DNA of 64,000 nt from Hafnia alvei (GCF_964063325.1 NZ_OZ061315.1:3472001-3536000), one strand, 5' to 3'; positions 43,401 through 51,868 are shown, numbered from the stretch's first letter. Numbers and translations are program-made. Notes: generated by a model from the sequence alone, not told the origin.

Positions 43401-43820
43401 CATCCTGTTTTCTAGCTGGCGCAAAGAGAGCGTCGACAGCGACGAACGCGTGATGGCTTCGCTATCGGCCTGTTGAATAGATTCTAATCCGCTGAGCGCC
43501 TGATTTAGCTTGAGCGGAGCTTGTTGAATCTGCTGTTTAAGCTGCTGGCTTTCCTGCTTGATGCGGTCGATACCGTCGAGGTATTCGAGCGTTTTCATCA
43601 AATCCTGTTGCGAAAGCTTTTCTCCCGGCGACAGCGATTTCTGCTTACTTAAAGAATCTAACTGGTTCTGCACTTCAGCCCGCGTCGATATATCGCCGCT
43701 CAGTGCTAACGCATAATCAGGAACCAATAAAATAAGCACACTAATAATTAGTGAAATTAAATAAAACTGTGCGCGCCGAGTTAATTTAACAGAGCGTAAC
43801 GTAATGCTGCCAGCCATCAT
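40455..43820 (-). CDS. mscK: Potassium-dependent mechanosensitive channel MscK (KefA)
   Basis: A 1121-residue large MscS-family channel of the inner membrane (E. coli 1120). A signal-like N-terminal hydrophobic segment precedes a long periplasmic coiled-coil region rich in Gln and Leu (about 40-470), then about 11 membrane segments. The MscS core near residues 880-1060 contains G-V-S-W-D-K-L-Q, L-S-V-G-L-G-F-G-L-Q-E-I-F-G-N (pore helix) and F-D-R-K-E-V-I-I-P-N-K-A-F. Two adjacent ATGs (43820, 43817) are both possible starts. Converges with the GGDEF gene. Confidence 0.96.
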   Translation of the reverse strand: MMAGSITLRSVKLTRRAQFYLISLIISVLILLVPDYALALSGDISTRAEVQNQLDSLSKQKSLSPGEKLSQQDLMKTLEYLDGIDRIKQESQQLKQQIQQAPLKLNQALSGLESIQQADSEAITRSSLSTLSLRQLENRMGSTLDDLQSAQEDLANFNSQLISLQTQPERAQSSMMATSQQIQQIRNALSDPSNMRPTQQNMLNTQMAMLNMSLDYQRQSLSANTALQDSLQKQRDYANARINQLEHMVQLVREVENGKRLTQSEKTAQEAQNPDDATQDIQQDPIIGRELDINRQLSKRLIEATEGVNTLVQENIRIKNWLDRSLQAERNLKEQITVLKGSLLLSRILYQQQQNLPTEKLTNDVATQIADLRLEQFDINEKRDALFQGTDYVTQLLSQNKDKPSDDVVSALEDIVDARRELLDQLNKQLGSQLTLAISLQINQQQLLSVNEYLQHTLTQQIFWVSSNKSMNLNWFMDLPNALKVQANSLHFDLKPGALAEGALSSMFVFIPLLILFGLFRWRYRKINELLEKLGNEVGQLKRDTQLHTPKAIGLLMVKGLPGTLFILALGFWCYRSDISINNFIWSLSLQFAMFWMVISTTYRLLAPEGVSEKHFNLSPLLCAHYRRVTRRVGVTLIPLIFWCVLGEKAPLRLSEDVIGQVAVLITLALITAFVFPICRDAWREKNSHTVRLIMVTLLAMTPLVLMVLTAFGYLYTTLSLGLRWLDSLYLMVLWTIIYATAIRGLSVAARRLAYRRALARRQQNTAREGAEGSEPVEEPPLAIDQINSQSLRLTTMVLFLIFGCVLYWIWSDLVTVISYLDSITLWHYSSGSGANQTLQAVTLGSVLFALVSVVIAYILTRNLPGLLEVLVLSRIQMRQGSSYAITTVLTYLIIVVGTIIFFGSLGVSWDKLQFLAAGLSVGLGFGLQEIFGNFISGLIILFERPIRIGDTITIGTFSGTVSRIRIRATTITDFDRKEVIIPNKAFVTERLINWSLSDTTTRLLIKVGVAYGSDLDKVKQVLLQAAKENPRVMNDPEPQVFFLAFGASTLDHELRLYVRELRDRSYTVDELNRRIDQLCRENDINIAFNQLEVYLHNQEGKEVQVIKKDLDGKAGNESLA

Positions 43821-43984
43821 GGGAAGAGATCGTTTAACGGGAAGAGTAGATTAGCGTAGCACGAAGATATTAAGACAATGAATAGGCAAAAGCCGAAAAT
43901 GAAATCTATTTTTTATATAATAAATAAGGACGACATTTGTGTGGGAATTAATCCCTATCGTCCTCGTTAAGGTTCAATGCAAAA

Positions 43985-44338
43985 TTAGAACGTAAGCACC
44001 TTGTCTGCGGCTAGCGTCCACTGAGCCAGCTCAACCAACGTCCCAATCTCAACCCCGTCAATCAACGGTAATGTGCTGATTCCACGGCCATCGGCGCAGG
44101 TTTTACACAGTTTAAAAGGCACCTGCTGAGCCGTCAGAATTTCAATCATCTGCTGGAGGTTATAGCCTTCATGGGGCTTTTGTCCGGCTAAACCCGATGT
44201 GACAGCATCAGACATCAAAAAGATTTTCAGCTCAATCTCGCCCTGCTGCTCTTTCATCGCAATAGCCAAGCGCAGCGCGTTAAACAATGATTCTTGGCCA
44301 TAACCGGCCCCATTGGCGATCAAAACAATTTTCTGCAT
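43985..44338 (-). CDS. DsrE/DsrF-like (YchN-type) protein coupled to acrR
   Basis: A 117-residue DsrE-family protein, similar in type to E. coli YchN. The N-terminal beta-alpha unit (K-I-V-L-I-A-N-G-A-G-Y-G) and C78-x2-C81-A-D-G-R-G are typical; the cysteines could serve in sulfur transfer or redox, but no function is established. Its ATG overlaps the acrR stop by 1 nt (TAATG), so it must be co-transcribed and probably translationally coupled with the efflux repressor. In E. coli no gene lies between acrR and mscK. Confidence 0.8.
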   Translation of the reverse strand: MQKIVLIANGAGYGQESLFNALRLAIAMKEQQGEIELKIFLMSDAVTSGLAGQKPHEGYNLQQMIEILTAQQVPFKLCKTCADGRGISTLPLIDGVEIGTLVELAQWTLAADKVLTF

Positions 44339-45042
44339 TAGGATTTCCCTCTGTTCAGCGGCGTCATCGCTACCGTATATGCCGGCGCTTCAAACGGCAT
44401 GCTAACAGCGCCATGCAGGAGATGTTCGCTGTACTTGATCATGTCGATAAAGCTGTCGACCATAAATGAAGCTTCTTCTTTTAAATCAAAGCTTTCTGGT
44501 AAAAATAACCAGCTTTCCATTATACCCGTTATATACGAACGCATCATTACCGCTGTGCGCCGAGTATTAAGTTCGGCAGGCAACTGTTGACACTCAATAC
44601 AGTTACGTAGCACATTTTCGATGCGCTCAAAATTTTCGAGGTACAAAATCTTGCGAATATCAGCTAAAGAACGCATCTCGCCGACAAATTCGCATTTATG
44701 AAATATAATTTCCATCAACGCTTTACGGCGTGGGTCATCGACGGTTGCGACTAAGATATAAATTAGGATTTCGCGTAAAATCCTAAGTGGATTATCTGGA
44801 TACTTTGCTTGATACTCTATCTCTAAGTCACTGACTTTTGATTCGGTCAGGTTCCAGACTTCATTAAAAAGGTCTACTTTATTTTTAAAGTGCCAATAAA
44901 TTGCGCCACGCGTCACACCAGCTGCGTTGGCAATATCCGTTAGAGAGGTAGCGGACACACCGCGTGCGGAAAACTCACATACTGCCGCTTCAAGTATTTG
45001 CAGTCGGGTTGCTTGAGCTTGCTCTTTGGTTTTTCGTGCCAT
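44338..45042 (-). CDS. acrR: TetR-family repressor AcrR
   Basis: Ligand-relieved repressor of the acrAB efflux operon. The 234 residues (E. coli 215) have the N-terminal M-A-R-K-T-K-E-Q-A-x-x-T-R and helix-turn-helix T-S-L-T-D-I-A-N-A-A-G-V-T-R-G-A-I-Y-W-H-F. A large C-terminal drug-binding domain with G-I-M-E-S-W-L-F-L-P follows. The extra length is in the C-terminal tail. Divergent from acrA across the AcrR palindrome; the stop overlaps a DsrE-family gene. Confidence 0.96.
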   Translation of the reverse strand: MARKTKEQAQATRLQILEAAVCEFSARGVSATSLTDIANAAGVTRGAIYWHFKNKVDLFNEVWNLTESKVSDLEIEYQAKYPDNPLRILREILIYILVATVDDPRRKALMEIIFHKCEFVGEMRSLADIRKILYLENFERIENVLRNCIECQQLPAELNTRRTAVMMRSYITGIMESWLFLPESFDLKEEASFMVDSFIDMIKYSEHLLHGAVSMPFEAPAYTVAMTPLNRGKS

Positions 45043-45070
45043 GGCGTTATATTTTTAATGTGCTTTGATT

Positions 45071-45094
45071 TACATACATTCATGAATGTATGTA
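45071..45094. promoter_or_regulatory. AcrR operator
   Basis: A perfect 24-bp palindrome, TACATACATTCA with TGAATGTATGTA, lies 29 bp upstream of acrR and differs at one central base from the E. coli AcrR site. It should repress both acrR and acrAB. Confidence 0.93.
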
Positions 45095-45181
45095 CCATAA
45101 CATGCAGTTTTAATTAGCGCAGCAATGGGTTTTCACAAATGAATCAATACCCATTTAACAATCGAACTCTTGAGGTTATCT

Positions 45182-46372
45182 ATGAATAAAAACAGAGGGT
45201 TAACGCCTCTGGCGGCCGTGCTAATGTTTTCTGGTAGTTTACTTCTTACAGGATGTAACGACGAAAACGAGCAAAAAGGTCAGCAAAGCGCACCTGAGGT
45301 GGGTGTTGTGACGCTGAAAGCTGAGCCGTTGAACGTCACCACTGAGCTTCCTGGACGTACATCTGCATATCGCATCGCAGAAGTTCGCCCTCAGGTTGGC
45401 GGTATCATCCTTAAGCGTAACTTCGTGGAAGGCAGCGACATCCAGGCCGGTTCTTCCCTGTATCAAATCGATCCAGCAACTTATCAGGCCGCTTATGACA
45501 GCGCACGTGGCGATTTGGCCAAAGCTGAAGCCGCCGCAAATATCGCTCACCTGACAGTCAATCGCTATAAGACATTAGTCGGTACTAAGTACATCAGTCA
45601 GCAAGAATACGATACAGCTGTTGCCGACGCGCGTCAGGCGGATGCAGCCGTTACCGCAGCAAAAGCCGCGGTAGAAACTGCACGTATCAATCTGGCTTAC
45701 ACCAAAGTCACTTCGCCAATCAGCGGTCGTATTGGTAAATCCAGCGTGACCGAGGGGGCTTTAGTGACCTCTAATCAGGCTAATGCGCTGGCAACCGTTC
45801 AGCAACTTGACCCGATTTATGTCGACGTGACTCAGTCAAGCAATGACTTCCTGCGTTTAAAAGAAGAGCTGGCTAACGGCACTTTAGAGCAGGAAGGCGG
45901 TAAGGCTAAGGCTGAACTGGTGTTGGAAAATGGACAGGTTTACGCACAGAAAGGCTCTCTGGAGTTTTCTGACGTCACCGTTGATGAAAGCACTGGCTCA
46001 ATCACTATTCGCGCCGTGTTCCCGAATCCTAAAGGCGATTTGTTGCCTGGCATGTTTGTGCGCGCTCGTCTGGATGAAGGGATCAAAAACAATGCGTTGC
46101 TCGTACCTCAGCAAGGCGTCACCCGTAATCCTCGCGGTGAAGCAACCGTCATGTTAGTCGGTGCCGACAACAAAGTTGAAAACCGTACCGTAACCGCAGC
46201 GCAAGCCATCGGTGATAAATGGTTAGTGACCGATGGTCTGAAATCCGGTGACAAAGTGATTGTGACTGGCTTGCAGAAAGTTCGTCCAGGTGTGCAAGTG
46301 AAAGTAGAAGAAGCTTCTGCAGGGAACGCTTCAACAAAAGATGCAGCGGCTAGCGAACCGAAGAAGTCTTAA
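45182..46372 (+). CDS. acrA: Multidrug efflux periplasmic adaptor AcrA
   Basis: Membrane-fusion lipoprotein linking AcrB to TolC. The 396-residue product has a lipobox (S-L-L-L-T-G-C at about 19-25), an alpha-helical hairpin with the TolC-tip R-Y/T-x-L-V segment, lipoyl halves (I-L-K-R-N-F-V-E-G-S-D-I and V-T-S-P-I-S-G-R-I-G-K-S) and beta-barrel and membrane-proximal domains. ATG 45182 follows GAGGTT; the upstream ATG at 45170 lacks spacing. It is 45 bp from acrB in one operon. Confidence 0.97.
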   Translation: MNKNRGLTPLAAVLMFSGSLLLTGCNDENEQKGQQSAPEVGVVTLKAEPLNVTTELPGRTSAYRIAEVRPQVGGIILKRNFVEGSDIQAGSSLYQIDPATYQAAYDSARGDLAKAEAAANIAHLTVNRYKTLVGTKYISQQEYDTAVADARQADAAVTAAKAAVETARINLAYTKVTSPISGRIGKSSVTEGALVTSNQANALATVQQLDPIYVDVTQSSNDFLRLKEELANGTLEQEGGKAKAELVLENGQVYAQKGSLEFSDVTVDESTGSITIRAVFPNPKGDLLPGMFVRARLDEGIKNNALLVPQQGVTRNPRGEATVMLVGADNKVENRTVTAAQAIGDKWLVTDGLKSGDKVIVTGLQKVRPGVQVKVEEASAGNASTKDAAASEPKKS

Positions 46373-46417
46373 GTGATGCTCGTTGCTGATACATTGATAA
46401 AAAGGAGCCAGTAATTC

Positions 46418-49400
46418 ATGGCTAAGTTTTTTATAGATCGACCTATATTCGCCTGGGTTATCGCCATCATTATCATGCTGGCCGGTACGCTAGCGATTAT
46501 GAAACTACCGGTGGCGCAATATCCAACGATTGCCCCTCCGGCGGTGTCGATCTCCGCAGTCTACCCTGGTGCTGATGCGCAGACGGTGCAGGACACGGTG
46601 ACACAGATTATCGAACAGAACATGAACGGTATCGATAATCTGATGTACATGTCCTCTACCAGCGACTCATCGGGTAGCGTGTCGATCACGCTTACCTTCC
46701 AGTCTGGTACTGACCCGGATATCGCACAGGTTCAGGTGCAGAACAAATTGCAGCTAGCAACGCCGTTGCTGCCGCAAGAAGTTCAGCAACAAGGGATCAG
46801 CGTTGAGAAATCCAGTAGTAGCTTCCTGATGGTTGCTGGCTTTATTTCTGATGACGGAAGTATGTCTCAGGATGATATCGCCGACTACGTGGCTTCCAAC
46901 ATTAAAGATCCGATCAGCCGTTCCGAAGGGATTGGTGACGTACAGCTGTTTGGTGCTCAGTACGCGATGCGTATCTGGTTAGACCCAAATAAGCTGAACA
47001 ACTACCAAATGACCCCTCTGGACGTGATCAACCAGATCAAAGTCCAGAACAACCAGATTGCAGCTGGCCAATTAGGTGGCGCTCCTCCGGTTCCTGGTCA
47101 GCAGTTGAACGCCTCAATCATTGCGCAAACGCGCTTACAGACACCGGAAGAATTCGGCAAGATCCTGATGAAGGTTCAAACCGATGGTTCTCGCGTGCTG
47201 CTGCGTGACGTAGCCAAGATTGAGCTAGGCGGCGAAAACTATAACGTTATCGCACGCTTTAACGGCAAACCTGCCGCAGGTCTGGGGATTAAACTGGCAA
47301 CCGGTGCTAATGCACTGGATGCCGCTGAAGGGGTTAAAAAAGAGCTGGCTAAGTTGCAGCCGTTCTTCCCTGCCAGCATGAAGGTTGTTTATCCATACGA
47401 CACCACGCCGTTCGTTAAGATTTCCATCAACGAAGTTGTGAAAACGTTGTTGGAAGCTATCGTGCTGGTGTTCTTGGTTATGTATCTGTTCTTACAGAAC
47501 ATTCGTGCAACCTTGATCCCAACCATCGCGGTTCCTGTGGTTCTGCTAGGGACGTTTGCTGTTCTATCCGCCTTTGGCTATTCGATAAACACCCTAACCA
47601 TGTTTGGTATGGTGCTCGCGATAGGCCTCTTGGTGGATGACGCCATCGTTGTGGTGGAAAACGTTGAGCGTGTTATGGCCGAAGAGGGCCTACCACCAAA
47701 AGAAGCAACGCGTAAATCCATGGAGCAGATTCAGGGCGCCTTGGTGGGGATTGCGATGGTACTGTCCGCAGTATTTATCCCAATGGCATTCTTCGGTGGT
47801 TCAACCGGTGCGATTTATCGTCAGTTCTCCATCACTATCGTTTCCGCGATGGTGCTGTCAGTACTGGTAGCAATGATCCTGACACCGGCTCTGTGTGCCA
47901 CCATGCTTAAACCGATCGAAAAAGGCAGCCATGGTAAAACCACCGGCTTCTTTGGTTGGTTTAACAACATGTTCGATAAGAGCACCGAGCACTATACGAA
48001 TTCCGTTGCTGGCATTCTGCGTGGTACCGGTCGTTATCTGCTGATTTACCTGATTATCGTTGTCGGTATGGGTCTGTTGTTTGTCCGTATGCCAACGTCA
48101 TTCTTACCGGATGAAGATCAGGGTATTGCTCTGACCATGGTTCAGTTACCGTCTGGTGCAACGCAAGAACGTACCAACAAGGTTCTGGCGCAAGTCACTG
48201 ATTATTTCTTGGATAAAGAAAAAGCCAACGTTCAATCCGTCTTTACCGTGAGTGGCTTCGGCTTCAGCGGTCAAGGTCAGAACAACGGCTTGGCCTTCGT
48301 CAGCTTGAAACCTTGGGATGAACGTACCGGTGCAGATAACAAGGTTCCAGCCATTATCGCCCGCGCGACTGGCGCATTCAGTAAGATTAAAGATGGCTTG
48401 GTGTTCCCATTCAACCTGCCAGCAATTATCGAACTGGGTACGGCTACCGGCTTTGACTTTGAACTTATCGATCAGGCTGGCCTCGGCCACGAAAAACTGA
48501 CCGAAGCACGTAATCAGCTGTTAGGCATGGCCGCACAGCATCCAGACACCGTGGTTCGTGTACGTCCAAACGGTTTGGAAGATACGCCGCAGTTCAAGAT
48601 CATTGTCGATCAGGAAAAAGCACAGGCGTTAGGCGTTTCGATTTCAGACATCAACCAAACGCTGTCTACCGCGTTGGGTGGTACTTATGTGAACGACTTC
48701 ATCGACCGTGGTCGTGTGAAGAAAGTTTACGTACAGGCTGATGCGCCATATCGTATGCTGCCAAACGATATCAATAACTACTATGTCCGTGGTGATTCAG
48801 GACAAATGGTACCGTTCTCAGCGTTCTCATCATCAAAATGGGAATATGGTTCTCCGCGTCTGGAACGATATAACGGCCTGCCATCCATGGAAATCCTTGG
48901 GGAAGCTGCACCGGGTAAAAGTACCGGTGAAGCAATGGCTCTGATGGAAGATTTGGTGACCAAGCTGCCTACCGGTATCGGTTTTGACTGGACAGGAATG
49001 TCCTATCAGGAACGCCTATCAGGTAACCAAGCTCCGGCGCTGTATGCCATCTCGCTCATCGTGGTCTTCCTATGCTTGGCTGCATTGTATGAAAGCTGGT
49101 CAATTCCGTTCTCCGTTATGCTCGTGGTTCCATTGGGCGTTATCGGTGCACTGTTGGCAGCAACGATGCGTGGTATGAACAACGACGTTTACTTCCAAGT
49201 AGGCTTGTTGACGACCATCGGACTTTCGGCCAAGAACGCCATACTTATCGTCGAGTTTGCTAAAGACTTGATGGATAAAGAAGGTAAAGGGCTGATTGAA
49301 GCGACGTTAGAAGCGGTACGCATGCGTCTACGTCCAATTCTGATGACGTCTCTGGCGTTTATGCTGGGTGTTCTGCCATTGGCTATCAGCTCCGGTGCCG

Positions 49401-49570
49401 GTTCTGGTGCACAGAATGCGGTAGGTACAGGCGTAATGGGCGGTATGGTTACTGCAACTATTCTGGCCATCTTCTTCGTACCGATGTTCTTTGTGGTCGT
49501 TCGCCGTCGCTTTAACAAAGGCGGTGAAGACATTGAACATAGCCATCCCGTTGACCATCAGGTGAAATAA
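46418..49570 (+). CDS. acrB: RND multidrug efflux pump AcrB
   Basis: Inner-membrane proton-driven drug pump of 1050 residues (E. coli 1049). It begins M-A-K-F-F-I-D-R-P-I-F-A-W-V and keeps the TM4 proton-relay pair in G-L-L-V-D-D-A-I-V-V-V-E-N, the switch-loop region, and the late G-L-S-A-K-N-A-I-L-I-V-E-F motif carrying the essential lysine. An AAGGAGCC box precedes the start. A strong terminator follows. Nothing suggests loss of function. Confidence 0.98.
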   Translation: MAKFFIDRPIFAWVIAIIIMLAGTLAIMKLPVAQYPTIAPPAVSISAVYPGADAQTVQDTVTQIIEQNMNGIDNLMYMSSTSDSSGSVSITLTFQSGTDPDIAQVQVQNKLQLATPLLPQEVQQQGISVEKSSSSFLMVAGFISDDGSMSQDDIADYVASNIKDPISRSEGIGDVQLFGAQYAMRIWLDPNKLNNYQMTPLDVINQIKVQNNQIAAGQLGGAPPVPGQQLNASIIAQTRLQTPEEFGKILMKVQTDGSRVLLRDVAKIELGGENYNVIARFNGKPAAGLGIKLATGANALDAAEGVKKELAKLQPFFPASMKVVYPYDTTPFVKISINEVVKTLLEAIVLVFLVMYLFLQNIRATLIPTIAVPVVLLGTFAVLSAFGYSINTLTMFGMVLAIGLLVDDAIVVVENVERVMAEEGLPPKEATRKSMEQIQGALVGIAMVLSAVFIPMAFFGGSTGAIYRQFSITIVSAMVLSVLVAMILTPALCATMLKPIEKGSHGKTTGFFGWFNNMFDKSTEHYTNSVAGILRGTGRYLLIYLIIVVGMGLLFVRMPTSFLPDEDQGIALTMVQLPSGATQERTNKVLAQVTDYFLDKEKANVQSVFTVSGFGFSGQGQNNGLAFVSLKPWDERTGADNKVPAIIARATGAFSKIKDGLVFPFNLPAIIELGTATGFDFELIDQAGLGHEKLTEARNQLLGMAAQHPDTVVRVRPNGLEDTPQFKIIVDQEKAQALGVSISDINQTLSTALGGTYVNDFIDRGRVKKVYVQADAPYRMLPNDINNYYVRGDSGQMVPFSAFSSSKWEYGSPRLERYNGLPSMEILGEAAPGKSTGEAMALMEDLVTKLPTGIGFDWTGMSYQERLSGNQAPALYAISLIVVFLCLAALYESWSIPFSVMLVVPLGVIGALLAATMRGMNNDVYFQVGLLTTIGLSAKNAILIVEFAKDLMDKEGKGLIEATLEAVRMRLRPILMTSLAFMLGVLPLAISSGAGSGAQNAVGTGVMGGMVTATILAIFFVPMFFVVVRRRFNKGGEDIEHSHPVDHQVK

Positions 49571-49584
49571 TTTATCTCCTGCTC

Positions 49585-49611
49585 AAAAGGCCGCATATGC
49601 GGCCTTTTTTA
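49585..49611 (+). terminator. Terminator of acrAB
   Basis: AAAAGGCCGC (49585-49594) pairs with GCGGCCTTTT (49599-49608) around ATAT, followed by further T. Confidence 0.95.
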
Positions 49612-49698
49612 TTGCCCTTCTCGACCATTTCTCACCAGTTTAAAAATCCTGTTCAACAATCCGCTTGCATCGGCAAAAAATGCGCCGCATAATAATTG

Positions 49699-49714
49699 TT
49701 ATGTTATAACATAA
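49699..49714. promoter_or_regulatory. Zur-like operator before rpmE2-rpmJ2
   Basis: A perfect 16-bp palindrome TTATGTTATAACATAA lies 15 bp before rpmE2. It matches the core of enterobacterial Zur boxes, consistent with zinc-starvation control of these zinc-free ribosomal proteins. Confidence 0.82.
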
Positions 49715-49728
49715 ATAAAGAGTGAGAA

Positions 49729-50001
49729 ATGAAAGCCAATATCCATCCAAACTACCGCACCGTGGTTTTCCACGACACAACCGCAGATGCTTATTACAAA
49801 ATCGGTTCAACAATCCAATCCGATCGCACTATCGAATTGGATGGGGTTAGCTATCCGTATGTCACGCTAGAGGTCTCTTCCGCTTCCCATCCTTATTACA
49901 CGGGTAAGCAGAAAGAGTTTTCTAAAGAAGGCAGCGCAGCTAAATTCCAGCAACGTTTCGGTCACTTTATGACGAAGAAAAAACCTGTAGAGGTTAACTA
50001 A
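49729..50001 (+). CDS. rpmE2: Ribosomal protein bL31 type B (zinc-independent)
   Basis: Alternative L31 (E. coli YkgM) used when zinc is scarce. The 90-residue protein begins M-K-A-N-I-H-P-N-Y-R-T-V-V-F-H-D and contains no cysteine, so the C-x2-C zinc site of the main form is absent. It ends K-K-K-P-V-E-V-N. The stop overlaps rpmJ2 by 1 nt. Replacement by this form releases ribosome-bound zinc. Confidence 0.96.
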   Translation: MKANIHPNYRTVVFHDTTADAYYKIGSTIQSDRTIELDGVSYPYVTLEVSSASHPYYTGKQKEFSKEGSAAKFQQRFGHFMTKKKPVEVN

Positions 50002-50141
50002 TGCAAGTCTTAAGCTCATTACGATCCGCAAAAAAACGCCACCCTGACTGCAAAATTGTAAAACGTCATGGCCGCATATTTGTTATCTGCAAGTCGAATC
50101 CACGCTTCAAAGCCGTACAGGGAGGAAAGAAAAAACGCTGA
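50001..50141 (+). CDS. rpmJ2: Ribosomal protein bL36 type B (zinc-independent)
   Basis: Alternative L36 (E. coli YkgO), 46 residues, too short for ordinary ORF lists. It starts M-Q-V-L-S-S-L-R-S-A-K-K-R-H-P-D and ends G-G-K-K-K-R. Only C17 and C30 remain of the zinc-ribbon cysteines of the main form. The ATG overlaps the rpmE2 stop (TAATG), giving a two-gene Zur-controlled unit placed behind acrB here. Confidence 0.94.
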   Translation: MQVLSSLRSAKKRHPDCKIVKRHGRIFVICKSNPRFKAVQGGKKKR

Positions 50142-50163
50142 ATATGTCTGTTTTTACTCACCA

Positions 50164-50184
50164 CAGCCCCACATCGTGGGGCTG
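50164..50184 (+). terminator. Hairpin after rpmJ2
   Basis: CAGCCCCA (50164-50171) pairs with TGGGGCTG (50177-50184), 22 nt past the rpmJ2 stop. The T-run is poor. Confidence 0.6.
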
Positions 50185-50654
50185 CTCCCGCCTCTTCATC
50201 ACACTGCTCTCTTTACCCTGCCTTATGCCTAGTCTTACTTCCAACATATTGAAAAAAAAAGAATCAGCGCTCTAGGACTTAGTTCTCACACCAAGACTCA
50301 TAAACTCTGCGTAATAAAAAGTAAAATTCACTTGGTTAGGTACCTATTTGTGCAATAATCATAGAGAGATAATTATTTTCAAGTCATTACCCGATGTTTA
50401 ATTAGTTAAATGCCTTTAGAATCGCAAGGTAATTTGTTTTAGAGTTGTCTGAAAAGCGTTTAAAAAACACGCAAAACGCCTTAATTAAATACTTATTAAC
50501 ACAAATTATCGCCAATCTAGATGTGCTTTTGCTATGATGTTGCGGCCTTTAGTAATGCTTATGGTTGTAAACTGCTTTTGACGTTTATTGTTGTGGCTTC
50601 ACGGCAACATAGACTAATTCGTTGAGACAACGTTGAGCAAGGTGGAGGCATGAT
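50185..50654. other. Gene-free region upstream of tomB-hha
   Basis: About 470 bp, AT-rich, without a credible ORF. It should contain the tomB promoter and, by analogy with E. coli, be subject to H-NS/Hha silencing. A GGAGG box precedes tomB. I name no further element. Confidence 0.4.
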
Positions 50655-51023
50655 ATGGATGAATACACGTCTTATCAGCACGATATAACAGAGCTGAAAT
50701 ACCTCTGCAATATGCTGTATAATCAGGGAATGGAAGTTCTGAGTGATAGCCATCATGGCTGGGTTAATGACCCAACTGCTGTAGCTAATCTGCAACTAAA
50801 TGAATTAAACGAACATATCGCAACGTTTGGTTTAACGTTCAAGATTAAGTATCCAAAGAGTTCAGAATTAACTGAAATATTAGATGAGTATCTTGACGAA
50901 ACTTATAGTCTGTTTAGTAATTACAGCATAAATGAACCAGAACTTAAAAAATGGCTTAAAGCAAAAGGCCGTATTTTGCGTTATTTAGCGGGTGAAAAAC
51001 CAGCATCCGCGTTGAATTTTTAA
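50655..51023 (+). CDS. tomB: Hha toxicity modulator TomB
   Basis: A 122-residue acidic partner of Hha (formerly YbaJ). E. coli TomB acts as the antidote of an Hha-TomB pair, and its oxygen-sensitive effect on Hha has been described. It begins M-D-E-Y-T/S-Y-Q-H-D-I-T-E-L-K-Y-L-C and has the family G-W-V-N-D-P-T-A-V-A-N-L-Q and F-G-L-T-F-K-I-K-Y segments. It is 19 nt upstream of hha, the same order as in E. coli. Confidence 0.94.
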   Translation: MDEYTSYQHDITELKYLCNMLYNQGMEVLSDSHHGWVNDPTAVANLQLNELNEHIATFGLTFKIKYPKSSELTEILDEYLDETYSLFSNYSINEPELKKWLKAKGRILRYLAGEKPASALNF

Positions 51024-51042
51024 CCTTCGAACAGGAGTTTTT

Positions 51043-51246
51043 ATGACTAAAATTGATTACCTTATGCGTTTACGCAAGTGCACAACGCTAGACACCCTAG
51101 AGCGCGTAATTGAAAAAAACAAATACGAACTCTCCGACGATGAGCTAGAAACATTCTACTCAGCCGCCGACCATCGTTTGGCCGAACTTACCATGAACAA
51201 ACTGTACGATAAGATCCCTGCTGAAGTTTGGAAGTATGTACGTTAA
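51043..51246 (+). CDS. hha: Haemolysin expression modulator Hha
   Basis: A 67-residue H-NS partner that adjusts silencing of horizontally acquired and virulence genes. Nearly the whole protein is the conserved core: D-Y-L-M-R-L-R-K-C-T-T, L-E-R-V-I-E-K-N-K-Y-E-L-S-D, F-Y-S-A-A-D-H-R-L-A-E-L-T-M-N-K-L-Y-D-K-I-P, W-K-Y-V-R. It lacks five N-terminal residues present in E. coli. The tomB-hha pair is complete. Confidence 0.96.
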   Translation: MTKIDYLMRLRKCTTLDTLERVIEKNKYELSDDELETFYSAADHRLAELTMNKLYDKIPAEVWKYVR

Positions 51247-51395
51247 TTAGTTAATCTAAGTTGTCACTTAAGAAATTACCTTTATTTATTACTTAACGAT
51301 TAATAAACACTTTTATCAATTGGATTAATCACCAATGGTTTTCCATTTGTATTTTTGCACCTTACATTAGGTGCTACTGTTTCAGCAGCCAGAAA

Positions 51396-51440
51396 GAAAA
51401 ACAGTAAAGGCCAATGACGTATATATACGCTGGCCTTTAC
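51396..51440 (-). terminator. Terminator of the LprI-like gene
   Basis: GTAAAGGCCA (51404-51413) pairs with TGGCCTTTAC (51431-51440), with a self-complementary GTATATATAC in the loop. On the minus strand TGTTTTTCTTTC follows. Confidence 0.85.
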
Positions 51441-51445
51441 TTGCT

Positions 51446-51868
51446 CTATTCACCTGATAAATCCGTACTACGCCGCAATCTATCTAGGTCAATAGCCTTT
51501 TCTTTAATCACATTTAGCTTGGTTTCAGCCGCGACAAGGCCCCATACAGTCCCCTGCTCTTGTTGATAAAACGCATTTATCGCTAGAAAGTAATCATCTT
51601 TGTATTTAACCCACCCTCTTTGCGCGATTTTTAGTTTTGCCTGTGCAACTTCGGATTGATCTTTGAGTAATGATTTATACTGTTTATTTAACTCAGCATC
51701 CCACGCTTTCATCGCAGTCTGATAACAGTCAGAAATATCTTGTGTCGCAGAAGCCGCATTTTTACAGAGCGCCAAAGCAGCATCGATATCTTTGCCCAAA
51801 GGCGTTTTGGCATGTACTGATAGACTGCATGAAAACAACACTATCGCCAGTAACCCTTTCTTCATCAC
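51446..51868 (-). CDS. Secreted LprI-like (DUF1311) protein
   Basis: A 140-residue exported protein with a signal peptide (1-20, ending V-H-A) followed by the LprI N-terminal/DUF1311 fold: C-x-N-A-A-S/x-T-x-x-I-S-D-C-Y, W-D-A-E-L-N-K-Q-Y, L-K-I-A-Q-R-G-W-V-K-Y-K-D. Two cysteines (near 35 and 48) probably form a disulfide. Some family members inhibit lysozyme, but many have no known role, so this is a family assignment only. It is inserted between hha and ffs relative to E. coli. Confidence 0.75.
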   Translation of the reverse strand: MMKKGLLAIVLFSCSLSVHAKTPLGKDIDAALALCKNAASATQDISDCYQTAMKAWDAELNKQYKSLLKDQSEVAQAKLKIAQRGWVKYKDDYFLAINAFYQQEQGTVWGLVAAETKLNVIKEKAIDLDRLRRSTDLSGE

